Source: Frankiales bacterium
GTDB taxonomy: Bacteria > Actinomycetota > Actinomycetes > Mycobacteriales > SCTD01
Length of the DNA stretch: 32,938 bases
NCBI GenBank assembly: GCA_025464695.1
Contig: JAODNQ010000167.1
Span: forward strand, 1-32,938
Reading direction: 5' to 3'
Shown here one piece after another: positions 23,376-30,687 of this stretch. Numbering within the stretch: the stretch's first letter is position 1; each line of letters starts with the position of its first letter. A program made the position numbers and the translations under genes. The notes below the pieces were generated by a model, which saw only the letters and a list, made by a program, of their open reading frames with translations, did no database searches and was not told the origin of the DNA.

Positions 23376-24907
23376 TTGGCGTACTGCTTGAGCGTCTTGT
23401 ACTGGCGCACCGAGCAGTCGGCCCTCAGCGCGAAGGCGGACTTGCCCCCGAAGCGGCTGCCGCCCTTGTAGACCGCGCCGGGCGCGATCCCGTCCGGGAT
23501 CTCGGACTTGGCGAGCGCCGCGATGAACTTCTCGCGGGTCAGCTTGCCCTGCACCAGGTTGAAGGCCTTCTCGAGGCCTGCCATCGCGCCGTAGATCTGG
23601 AACTCGATGTCGTCCGAGAACGACACGCCGGGGGCGCGCTTGGCGGCCTCGTTCAGGCCCGCCGAGGGGTGCAGGAAGTAGCCCTTGTACTGCCCGCCCG
23701 TGCCGCCGCAGGCCAGGTTCGCGACGGTGTTGATGCCGAAGGACGGACCGACGCCGGTGTACGTCGGGCCGGAGCCGACGGCGCTGACGCACTGCGCGAA
23801 GAACGCCGGCTGGCCCAGGAAGTAGATGCTCGTGTAGGCGCCGCCGCGCAGCTGCGTCGCCAGAGCAGCGCAGTCGCGGGGAGCCTTGTCGGTGAGGTAG
23901 ACGTCCTTGCTGGCGTTGAACGACGCGCCGGAGCTCTTCAGCGCCGACACGATCGACTCCCTGGCGTCCTTGAAGTTCGGGCCCTCGGTGATGACCACGG
24001 CCCACTTGCCGGCGAAGAACTTGTAGTCCTTGGCCATCTTGACCACGAGCGGCCCCTGCTGGTTGTAGGTCAGCGAGGTCGCGAAGTAGTTCGGCAGGGC
24101 GCCCAGGCCCGCCTCGGTGACGCCGGCGGACAGGTACGGCACGCTGCCGCGGCGCAGCACCTGGCTCTGCGCACAGGCCTGGATCTGGTCGGTGCCGGCT
24201 CCGCCGACGATGAGGAAGTACTCCTTGGCCGCGGCGTTGCAGGCGCGGAGGGCGTCGGGCGCGTTGTACTTGTCGTCGATGGCGACGGCCTCGACCGAGA
24301 AGCCGTTGGCCAGCTTGTGGGTCTTCCAGTACTTCGGCGTGCCGGTGCGGAACGACTCCTGCGGCACCCCGGCGCCGGTGAGCGGGCCGTGCAGCGCGAT
24401 CTTGACGACCTTCTTCTTGACGTCCACCCCGGTGGTGGTGCCGTCGTCACCGGGGACGGCCTGCGTGCTGCTGCCGGTCGGCCCGCCCGTGGTGCCACCC
24501 GTGGTGCTGCCACCCGCACTCGTGCTGCCGGTGCTGCCCCCCGTGCTGCCTCCGGAGGAGCCACCGGTCGTCGACCCGCCCGTGCTGGTGCCGCCCGTCG
24601 ACCCGCCCGTGCTGCCCCCGGAGGTCGAGCCGGACGCGTCGGTGCCGCCCGTGCTGCTGTCCGCCGCCGTCCCGGTGCCGTCGACGGCGGGGGCGCTGCC
24701 GTCGTCGGTCGTGCCGCCGACGTCGGCCGCGCCCTCACCCGTGCCCGTGCCGTCCAGCGCCGCGTCGCCGCCGGACACCACCCCCGACGACGAGCCGGGC
24801 GCCTGGGCCAGGGAGTCCTTGACCTCCGACTTGAGCCCGCAGGCGCTCGAGAGCAGGGCGCTGAACAGCACGACGAGGGCCAGCTTGTGACCGGGGCCGA
24901 TCTTCAC
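23372..24907 (-). CDS. livK: Substrate-binding lipoprotein of the Liv-type ABC transporter, long G/S/T linker
   Basis: A 511-residue exported lipoprotein. The signal peptide ends ALLSSAC with the lipid-modified Cys at 23; Ser rather than Leu at -3 makes the lipobox slightly atypical. Residues about 30-160 are low-complexity, including a Gly/Ser/Thr stretch at 84-149. The type-1 periplasmic binding fold starts near 167 (VVKIALHGPLTGAG). It contains AVAIDDKYNAPDALRACN and a cysteine-rich set of loops. The linker is far longer than in most homologues and would hold the receptor away from the membrane, perhaps across a thick wall. The GTG start has GGAG upstream. Ligand not predictable. Confidence 0.9.
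   Translation of the reverse strand: MKIGPGHKLALVVLFSALLSSACGLKSEVKDSLAQAPGSSSGVVSGGDAALDGTGTGEGAADVGGTTDDGSAPAVDGTGTAADSSTGGTDASGSTSGGSTGGSTGGTSTGGSTTGGSSGGSTGGSTGSTSAGGSTTGGTTGGPTGSSTQAVPGDDGTTTGVDVKKKVVKIALHGPLTGAGVPQESFRTGTPKYWKTHKLANGFSVEAVAIDDKYNAPDALRACNAAAKEYFLIVGGAGTDQIQACAQSQVLRRGSVPYLSAGVTEAGLGALPNYFATSLTYNQQGPLVVKMAKDYKFFAGKWAVVITEGPNFKDARESIVSALKSSGASFNASKDVYLTDKAPRDCAALATQLRGGAYTSIYFLGQPAFFAQCVSAVGSGPTYTGVGPSFGINTVANLACGGTGGQYKGYFLHPSAGLNEAAKRAPGVSFSDDIEFQIYGAMAGLEKAFNLVQGKLTREKFIAALAKSEIPDGIAPGAVYKGGSRFGGKSAFALRADCSVRQYKTLKQYAK
24461..24658 (-). repeat. Degenerate G/S/T codon repeats in livK
   Basis: This stretch encodes residues 84-149 of the binding lipoprotein as irregular GGST/GGTT/GSS units, such as GGSTGGSTGGTSTGGSTTGG. 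The DNA units are near copies and prone to slippage, so length may vary between strains. It is coding sequence, not a CRISPR or mobile element. Confidence 0.85.
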
Positions 24908-24960
24908 GGAGTACTCCTGAACAGGACGGGGGGTGGGAGACGCGGGTCCGGCGGGGCGGG

Positions 24961-26115
24961 CTAGGCGCGGCGCAGGGTGAGGCCGGGGGCGCGGTCGTCG
25001 GCGGCACCCGCCTGCTGGCGGGACTGCAGCGCCAGGGCCAGCCGCGAGGTGGGCCGGTCCTGCCGGGACACCTCCTGGTCACCGAGGACCAGCGACACGA
25101 GAGCGAGCAGCCCGGCCATGGCGGCGAGGCCGGCCCAGAAGGGAGCCCCCGGCGTCAGGGTCGGCTCGCGGACCACGGTCGGTCGTGCCGCAGCGACCGG
25201 CTCGACCGCGGTCCGGGGGGCGGGGGCGGACTCGGCCACCGGGACGCTGCCTGGGACGGCGGTCAGACCGACGTCGGCGGGAGCGGCCTCCAGCGGCGCG
25301 GTGACCGGGGCCTCGGACACGTCGGTGCCGGCGTCGCTGCTGCTGTCCGAGGCGGGAGCGCCGAGGTCGGAGCCCGGCTCCAGCGCCGGCGTCTCCGCAG
25401 TGCCCGACCCCGCGCCGTCGCCGGCGGCCGGCGCGGCGGCAGCAGGGGCGACGGCCGTCTCCTGCGCGGGCGCCGTCGCTGTGTAGGCGAGCCGGGCCTG
25501 GTCGCCGGAGGCGAAGACGACCTGGAAGGGAGCGGTGGTGGCCCCCTCGGCCGCCGTCAGGGCGAGCCCGTCGTTGGCCTCGGTCCAGCGCTGGGCCAGC
25601 GCGGTGACGTCGAAGACGTAGGACTTCTCGTCGGTCGAGGCCTTGCCCGGTGCGCTGAAGACGTCGCACAGGCGCTTCGGCGCGACGGCGAGCGCGGCGC
25701 CGTCCTCCCCGCCGAAGCCGGTGTCGTCGACCGCGCAGACCCGGACCTTCTCCGGGGCCGGGGAGGCCTGGAGGTTGCCGTCGCCCTCGGCGAGCGGCAC
25801 GGTCAGGGTCGCGCTCGCGACGGTCGCCCCCGGCTGCAGGCCCTGACCGGGGAACAGCAGGAACGAGACCTTCTGCTCCTGGCCCGCGCCGCCCTGGACG
25901 GCGAGGTTGCCCGCGGCGACGCCGTCGGCCATGGTGCCGACGTCGGGGGGCGTGCCGGCGGGCGTGCCGGTGTCCTGCGGGCCGGCTGCGGAGAAGTACC
26001 CGGCGGAGCTGGCCGACTCCGACGTCGGCGCGGCGGAGGCGGGGGCCACGGCCAGGACCGGCCCGACGGCCGTGGCCAGCAGCAGCGCACTCCCGAACCT
26101 GGTGGTCCTGCGCAT
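24961..26115 (-). CDS. Secreted, C-terminally membrane-anchored protein with DNRLRE-like beta domain
   Basis: A 384-residue protein. A signal peptide (about 1-28) ends in APASA. A beta-rich domain follows (about 60-215: VSFLLFP, VASATLTVPL, KVRVCAVDDTGFGG, KSYVFDVTALAQRWTEANDGLALTA). Its strand pattern and FDVTxLAxxW motif resemble DNRLRE/CBM96-type carbohydrate-binding sandwiches. Residues about 218-325 are Ala/Pro/Ser/Asp-rich wall-spanning sequence. One helix (PFWAGLAAMAGLLALVSLVLG) and a basic cytoplasmic tail end the protein. The ATG start has GGGGGAG upstream. It lies 53 bases before livK, so it is probably in the transporter operon. Domain name tentative; function unknown. Confidence 0.7.
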   Translation of the reverse strand: MRRTTRFGSALLLATAVGPVLAVAPASAAPTSESASSAGYFSAAGPQDTGTPAGTPPDVGTMADGVAAGNLAVQGGAGQEQKVSFLLFPGQGLQPGATVASATLTVPLAEGDGNLQASPAPEKVRVCAVDDTGFGGEDGAALAVAPKRLCDVFSAPGKASTDEKSYVFDVTALAQRWTEANDGLALTAAEGATTAPFQVVFASGDQARLAYTATAPAQETAVAPAAAAPAAGDGAGSGTAETPALEPGSDLGAPASDSSSDAGTDVSEAPVTAPLEAAPADVGLTAVPGSVPVAESAPAPRTAVEPVAAARPTVVREPTLTPGAPFWAGLAAMAGLLALVSLVLGDQEVSRQDRPTSRLALALQSRQQAGAADDRAPGLTLRRA

Positions 26116-26280
26116 CCCGTGCTCCCCCTGCGTGTCCGCCGCCGGAGACCCGACGTGTGCTGTCGGTCACTCTTCGGCACCGGGGGCCGGACTCCTGCAA
26201 CGTCCGGGCGACTTCTTGCGGGCGGGCGGGGTGGACCTGCGACGGCTGGGCAGCCGCGGACGCGGGAGAGCCAGGCGGGC

Positions 26281-26297
26281 GGTCCGGCGTGCGGACC
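26281..26297 (-). terminator. Candidate hairpin after the caspase-like gene
   Basis: GGTCCG-GCGTG-CGGACC forms a perfect 6-bp stem with a 5-base loop, four bases beyond the TGA of the caspase-like gene. No T-run follows, as is common for actinobacterial hairpin terminators. It could separate that gene from the secreted-protein/liv operon. The rest of the 186-base gap (26116-26301) shows no recognised gene. Confidence 0.4.
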
Positions 26298-26301
26298 AGG
26301 G

Positions 26302-27351
26302 TCAGGCGGGCGGCGCGTCCAGGGTCCAGCCGCGCACCGGGTCGCCGGCGGTCTGCGGCGTCTGCCGGCCGTGCGGCCGCTGCCCCAGGGTGATCTTCTG
26401 CGCGTAGTAGGTGCTGTACCGGAGCGCCTCGCCGACCGTGACCCGGCCGTCTGCGTCGGCGTCGGCCTGCCCCTGGTGCATCCCGACGTCGAACAGCAGG
26501 CCGGTCCACACCGACTCGCCCCACTGCGGGTACTCGTAGGACTTCTCCGAGCCCTTGGAGCTCGCCGTGACGAGGGTGCGGTCGCTCGGGAGACCCGGCA
26601 GGAAGCTGGCCGCCTCGCAGCCCGCGATGTCGACCCACATCCGGCCGGCGCTCCCGGCCAGGGCGTCCGTCACCTGGGTGTCCCTGACGAAGTCGCGGTC
26701 GACCGGCCACAGGGCCTCGGTGCCGCCGCCCAGCTGCTTGACGTGGCCGGAGTAGTGGAAGAACGCGAAGGTGCCGGCGACGTTCTTCGCCTTGAGCCAC
26801 GCCATGCCGGCGCGCACCGCGGCGCCCGTGGACTCCTCGTCGACGACCGTGCGGATGTTGCCCGGCAGCCACCCGGCGTCGAGGAGGGACTGCCGGATGA
26901 AGCGGACGTCCTTGGCGCTGCCGATGGTGTCGTGGGTCGGGCTGCGGTAGTCCTGCACCCCGACCAGGAAGGCGTAGCGGTCGGCGGGCGCGGCGGTGCG
27001 GGCGGGCGCGACGTCGGCCTGCGGTCCCGGCGGCGGGCCGAGCGGGTCGGTCACGGCCTCGGCCCGGACGGGGGCGTCACGCCGTGGGCGGGGGGCCGCG
27101 GGAGCCGGTGCGGGCGCGCGGGACGGGCTGGGCCGGACCGACGGCGCGGCCGTCGTGGGGACCGGCGTCGGGACCACGGGGACGACGGGCAGCACGGCCG
27201 CCTGCACCTGCGGGGCGTCGTCGTCGGCCAGCGCCGCGCGGGGCTCCTGCACGCTCATCGCGGACACGACCCCGCCCATCAGGACGAGGGCGGCCGACCA
27301 GGCGACCGCCTCGGTGGTCCAGGAGCGAGCAGCAGCGCGGGGTCGGGGCAC
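26302..27351 (-). CDS. Secreted or membrane-anchored caspase-fold (peptidase C14-like) protein
   Basis: A 349-residue protein. An N-terminal hydrophobic segment (about 14-33) should be a signal anchor. Residues about 45-125 are a Pro/Ala-rich linker. The caspase-like domain begins with RYAFLVGVQDYRSP and has the catalytic dyad histidine in FFHYSGH (H203) and cysteine in VDIAGCEAASF (C245). Near its end, DADADGRVTVGE (297-308) is a textbook 12-residue EF-hand calcium loop, hinting at calcium control as in some metacaspases. Target unknown. GTG 27351 has no ribosome-binding site but lies just after a good promoter, so the mRNA may be leaderless. Confidence 0.87.
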   Translation of the reverse strand: MPRPRAAARSWTTEAVAWSAALVLMGGVVSAMSVQEPRAALADDDAPQVQAAVLPVVPVVPTPVPTTAAPSVRPSPSRAPAPAPAAPRPRRDAPVRAEAVTDPLGPPPGPQADVAPARTAAPADRYAFLVGVQDYRSPTHDTIGSAKDVRFIRQSLLDAGWLPGNIRTVVDEESTGAAVRAGMAWLKAKNVAGTFAFFHYSGHVKQLGGGTEALWPVDRDFVRDTQVTDALAGSAGRMWVDIAGCEAASFLPGLPSDRTLVTASSKGSEKSYEYPQWGESVWTGLLFDVGMHQGQADADADGRVTVGEALRYSTYYAQKITLGQRPHGRQTPQTAGDPVRGWTLDAPPA

Positions 27352-27357
27352 GGGACC

Positions 27358-27386
27358 AGAGTCGGCAGCGGGACGCGTCGGGTCAA
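27358..27386 (-). promoter_or_regulatory. Promoter of the caspase-like gene (TTGACC-17-GACTCT), probably leaderless
   Basis: On the minus strand TTGACC (27386-27381) and GACTCT (27363-27358) are spaced by 17 bases, and GACTCT ends six bases before GTG 27351. The -35 hexamer is inside an interrupted palindrome, GGGTC-AA-GCCCGGGC-AGA-GACCC (27380-27402), which also abuts the metB stop. It could be an operator or the metB terminator. Confidence 0.5.
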
Positions 27387-27402
27387 GCCCGGGCAGAGAC
27401 CC

Positions 27403-28656
27403 CTACCGGGCGAGCACCCCGTCGAGCGCCTGCGCGAGGTCGGCGAGCAGGTCCTCGGCGGTCTCGATGCCGACCGAGAGCCGCACCAGGTCGGACGGCA
27501 CCTCGAGCTGGGAGCCGGCGACGGACGCGTGCGTCATGCGGCCCGGGTGCTCGATCAGCGACTCCACCCCGCCGAGCGACTCCCCGAGCGTGAAGACCCG
27601 GGTGCGCTTGCAGACGTCGAGGGCGGCCTGCTCCCCGGCGGCCAGCCGGAAGCTCACCATCCCCCCGAACTGGCTCATCTGCTTCGCGGCGACGGCGTGC
27701 CCCGGGTGGTCCGGCAGCCCCGGGTACAGGACGGTCGCCACCGCGGGGTGCGCCTGCAGCAGCTCGACCACCCGGGCGGCGTTCGCGGTGTGCCGGTCCA
27801 TCCGCACGCCGAGCGTCTTCGCGCCGCGCAGCACGAGCCAGGAGTCGAAGGCGCCCGGCACCGCGCCGAGGGCGTTCTGGTGGTAGGCCAGCTCCTCCCC
27901 CAGCGCGACGTCGGCCGCGACCAGCGCGCCCCCGACGACGTCCGAGTGGCCGCCCAGGTACTTCGTCGTCGAGTGCACCACGACGTCGGCGCCGAGGGCG
28001 AGCGGCTGCTGCAGGTAGGGGCTGGCGAAGGTGTTGTCGACGACGAGCCGCGCGCCGCCCGCGTGGGCGACCTCGGCGAGGCCGGCGATGTCGGCCACGG
28101 ACAGCAGCGGGTTGGTCGGCGTCTCGCACCATACGAGCACGGTCTCGGGGCGCATGGCAGCGCTGACGGCGGCGAGGTCGCCCAGGGGCACCGGCGTGTG
28201 GGCGACGCCCCAGCGCTCGAGCACCTTGCTGAACAGCCGGTAGGTGCCGCCGTAGGCGTCGTCGGGGATGACGACGTGGCTGCCGGGCCGGGCGACGGTG
28301 CGCAGCAGGCAGTCCTCCGCGGCCAGGCCGCTGGCGAAGGCGAGCCCGGTGCGCCCGCCCTCGAGGGCCGCGAGGCAGGTCTCGAGGGCTGTGCGGGTGG
28401 GGTTGCCGCTGCGGCTGTACTCGTAGCCCTGGTGCTGCCCGACCTCGCGCTGCACGTAGGTCGAGGTCTGGTAGATCGGGACGACCACGGCGCCCGTGGT
28501 GGGGTCGGGGTCCTGACCGGCGTGGATCGCCAAGGTCTCGAAGCCGAAGCCCGCGCCGCTCCACCGGTCGGCGGCGACGTCGCCGTGCACCTCGGACCCG
28601 AAGTCGCGGCTGCCCGCCTCGCGGACGTGGTCGGCGGTCAGCTCAGGGTCGTCCAT
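27403..28656 (-). CDS. metB: Cystathionine gamma-synthase/lyase-family PLP enzyme
   Basis: A 417-residue Cys/Met-metabolism PLP enzyme. Marks are YEYSRSGNPTR, SGLAAEDCLL, the PLP-anchoring STTKYLGGHSD (K232) and the C-terminal RLSVGIETAEDLLADLAQAL. It joins an activated homoserine to cysteine, or cleaves cystathionine, in the cytosol. About 38 residues precede the usual start of the fold (FETLAIHAGQ). Proximity to cbs fits methionine/cysteine interconversion (transsulfuration). The ATG start lacks a clear ribosome-binding site but lies six bases after a -10-like hexamer. MetB versus a gamma-lyase cannot be settled by eye. Confidence 0.92.
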   Translation of the reverse strand: MDDPELTADHVREAGSRDFGSEVHGDVAADRWSGAGFGFETLAIHAGQDPDPTTGAVVVPIYQTSTYVQREVGQHQGYEYSRSGNPTRTALETCLAALEGGRTGLAFASGLAAEDCLLRTVARPGSHVVIPDDAYGGTYRLFSKVLERWGVAHTPVPLGDLAAVSAAMRPETVLVWCETPTNPLLSVADIAGLAEVAHAGGARLVVDNTFASPYLQQPLALGADVVVHSTTKYLGGHSDVVGGALVAADVALGEELAYHQNALGAVPGAFDSWLVLRGAKTLGVRMDRHTANAARVVELLQAHPAVATVLYPGLPDHPGHAVAAKQMSQFGGMVSFRLAAGEQAALDVCKRTRVFTLGESLGGVESLIEHPGRMTHASVAGSQLEVPSDLVRLSVGIETAEDLLADLAQALDGVLAR

Positions 28657-28817
28657 GGCTCGACCGTACGACGGGCGGCGCCGGAGGGCCGGACGCCGGG
28701 CAGCAGGCGGCGGGACCGGGACCGCGCCCGGGGGTCGCCGGCGAGCAGCAGGCCGTCGGCGACGAGGGTGCAGGTGAGGAGGAAGGACAGGGCCTCCTCG
28801 AGCGGCAGGCCGAGCAC
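28638..28817 (-). pseudogene. Probable remnant of a lycopene cyclase-domain gene
   Basis: Between the DUF3592 gene and metB, a 60-codon frame from GTG 28817 to TGA 28638 encodes VLGLPLEEALSFLLTCTLVA followed by DGLLL and a basic tail. The GLPLEE...FLLT...LVxDGLLL pattern resembles the last membrane helix of lycopene cyclase domains (CrtYc/CrtYd, CarR-type). The preceding helices are absent, because the sequence just upstream is the DUF3592 gene in the same frame, closed by a TGA. It overlaps the metB start by 19 bases. It is most simply a decayed fragment; a chance resemblance cannot be excluded. Confidence 0.45.
28663..28668 (-). promoter_or_regulatory. -10 element TACGGT for a probable leaderless metB transcript
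   Basis: On the minus strand TACGGT fits TAnnnT and ends six bases before the metB ATG (28656). Transcription would start at or next to the A of the start codon. No ribosome-binding site is present, in agreement with leaderless translation. No -35 element is recognised. Confidence 0.45.
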
Positions 28818-28826
28818 GAGGACCCC

Positions 28827-29237
28827 TCAGGCCGCGAACGCCCCGACGACCATCCCCGCTCCGCCCAGCACCAGCAGCCCGCCCACCAGCGGCAGCACGA
28901 GGCCCGTCACGGTCTGGGCCAGGCCCACCCGCTCGACGCCGTGCCGGGGGTCGGCCGGGTCGACGAGGAGCGGCACCTGCTTGCCCAGCCGCAGCCACTC
29001 CTGCTGGCTCTGCCTCGTCCGGAACACGTGCGGGGAGCCGTCGGGCAGCGGGTAGGTCACCTCCGCCGTCGGGTGCAGGAAGGCCGGCTCCTTCGTCACG
29101 ACCCCGACCACGCTCGCCCAGGCGCGCGTCCGGGCCGCGGTCCGCGCCTGGCTCCTCAGGCCGACCGTCACCAGCACGGCGCCCACGAGCAGCGCGGGCA
29201 CCCCGAGCCCGAGCAGGACGCTGCCGACCTCGGACAC
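28827..29237 (-). CDS. DUF3592-type membrane protein
   Basis: A 136-residue protein with an N-terminal membrane helix (about 7-26, VLLGLGVPALLVGAVLVTVG), a small soluble beta-rich domain (WASVVGVVTKEPAF...EVTYPLPDGSPHVFRT...VPLLVDPADPRHGVE) and a C-terminal glycine-rich helix (about 108-133). This order and the LVDPADP motif fit DUF3592 proteins, whose function is unknown. The GTG start at 29237 lies three bases after the cbs stop, so it is co-transcribed with cbs. Confidence 0.75.
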   Translation of the reverse strand: MSEVGSVLLGLGVPALLVGAVLVTVGLRSQARTAARTRAWASVVGVVTKEPAFLHPTAEVTYPLPDGSPHVFRTRQSQQEWLRLGKQVPLLVDPADPRHGVERVGLAQTVTGLVLPLVGGLLVLGGAGMVVGAFAA

Positions 29238-29240
29238 GGC

Positions 29241-30611
29241 TCAGACGACCAGGAAGGCCAGGACGTCCTGGCGGGTGAGCACCCCGACAGGACGGCCGTC
29301 GGCCACGACGACGGCGGCGTCGGCCTTCTCCAGCGCGACCATCGCGGCCTGCACGGACTCGCCCGCGCCGACCATGGGCAGCGGCGCGCCCATGTGGTCG
29401 GCCAGCCGGTCGTGCAGCTGCGCCCGCCCGGTGAACAGGGCGTCGAGCAGGTCGCGGTCGTGGACCGCCCCGACGATCTCGGCGGTCATGACCGGCGGCT
29501 CCGCCCGCACCACCGGCATCTGCGAGACGCCGTACTCGCGCAGGATGTCGATGGCCTCGCGGACCGTCTCGGTGGGGTGCGTGTGGACGAACTCCGGGAG
29601 CGGGCCGCTCACGCCCTTCTTGGCGAGGACGTCGCCCACGGTCTGGCCGCCCTCGGCCTGCAGGAAGCCGTAGTCGGCCATCCACTCGTCGTTGAAGATC
29701 TTGCTCAGGTAGCCCTTGCCGCTGTCGGGCAGCAGCACGACGACGACGTCGTCCGGCCCCGCCTCCGCCGCCACCTGCAGCGCGGCGACGACCGCCATGC
29801 CGCACGAGCCGCCGACGAGCAGCCCCTCGGTGCGGGCCAGCCGGCGCGTCATGGCGAAGGAGTCCCGGTCGCTGACGGCGATCACGCGGTCGGGGATGCT
29901 CGCGTCGTAGGTGCTCGGCCAGAAGTCCTCGCCGACGCCCTCCACGAGGTAGGGCCGACCGTCACCCCCCGAGTAGACCGAGCCCACGGGGTCGGCGCCG
30001 ACCACCTGGACGCGGCCCCCGGACACCTCCTTCAGGTAGCGCCCGACGCCGCCGATCGTGCCGCCGGTGCCCATGCCCGCGACGAAGTGCGTCACCCTGC
30101 CGTCGGTCTGGCTCCACACCTCGGGGCCGGTCGTGGCGTAGTGCGCCGCGGGGTTCGCCGGGTTGGAGTACTGGTCGGGCTTCCAGGCTCCCGGGATCTC
30201 CTTCGCCAGCCGGTCGCTCACGGAGTAGTAGGAGCGCGGGTCCTCGGGGTCGACCGCCGTCGGGCAGACCTCGACCCGGGCGCCGTACGCGCGCAGCACG
30301 TCGATCTTGTCGCGCGCCACCTTGTCCGGGCAGACGAACACGCACGAGTAGCCGCGCCGCTGCGCCGCGATGGCCAGCCCGACGCCGGTGTTGCCCGACG
30401 TCGGCTCGACGATGGTCCCGCCCGGCTGCAGCGCCCCGCTGGCCTCGGCCGCCTCGATCATCGCCAGCGCGATGCGGTCCTTCACCGACCCGCCGGGGTT
30501 GAAGTACTCGACCTTGGCGAGCACCTGCGCGGGCAGCCCCGCACCGACGACGCCGAGGCGGACGAGAGGGGTGTTTCCGACGAGCTCGATCACGCTGTCG
30601 TGGACCTGCAC
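29241..30611 (-). CDS. cbs: Cystathionine beta-synthase (PLP domain plus CBS pair)
   Basis: A 456-residue protein, as usual for actinobacterial Cbs. The fold-type II PLP domain has NPGGSVKDR (K44 as Schiff-base lysine), PTSGNTGVGLA and the phosphate loop GTGGTIGG. The C-terminal part (about 335-456) is a tandem CBS (Bateman) module: VREAIDILREYGVSQMPVV and SVQAAMVALEKADAAVVV. It condenses serine (or O-acetylserine) with homocysteine to cystathionine. GTG 30611 is chosen because AGGAAGG lies about seven bases upstream and it directly precedes the conserved VIELVGNTPLVRL start. It is part of the metB/cbs sulfur amino-acid cluster. Confidence 0.94.
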   Translation of the reverse strand: MQVHDSVIELVGNTPLVRLGVVGAGLPAQVLAKVEYFNPGGSVKDRIALAMIEAAEASGALQPGGTIVEPTSGNTGVGLAIAAQRRGYSCVFVCPDKVARDKIDVLRAYGARVEVCPTAVDPEDPRSYYSVSDRLAKEIPGAWKPDQYSNPANPAAHYATTGPEVWSQTDGRVTHFVAGMGTGGTIGGVGRYLKEVSGGRVQVVGADPVGSVYSGGDGRPYLVEGVGEDFWPSTYDASIPDRVIAVSDRDSFAMTRRLARTEGLLVGGSCGMAVVAALQVAAEAGPDDVVVVLLPDSGKGYLSKIFNDEWMADYGFLQAEGGQTVGDVLAKKGVSGPLPEFVHTHPTETVREAIDILREYGVSQMPVVRAEPPVMTAEIVGAVHDRDLLDALFTGRAQLHDRLADHMGAPLPMVGAGESVQAAMVALEKADAAVVVADGRPVGVLTRQDVLAFLVV

Positions 30612-30637
30612 CGGAGGCCTTCCTGCCGAGGGCCGCC

Positions 30638-30656
30638 AGCGTAGGGCCGCTAGGGT
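30638..30656. promoter_or_regulatory. Back-to-back -10 elements for cbs and the MBL hydrolase gene
   Basis: Minus strand TACGCT (30643-30638) and plus strand TAGGGT (30651-30656) both fit TAnnnT and lie seven bases apart. Their expected leaders (about 20 and 25 bases) contain the AGGAAGG and AGGAGG ribosome-binding sites of cbs and the MBL gene. The two promoters would compete for polymerase. -35 elements are weak. Confidence 0.45.
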
Positions 30657-30687
30657 CCCGGACCCAGGAGCGACAGGAGGGCGTGCG

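Noticed and set aside
24461..24658. CRISPR-like repeat array
   Set aside because: The repeats are irregular, have no spacers and are in frame within livK.
26119..29055. 978-codon plus-strand frame across the caspase and metB genes
   Set aside because: It is an antisense artefact of high GC. The minus-strand genes carry catalytic motifs.
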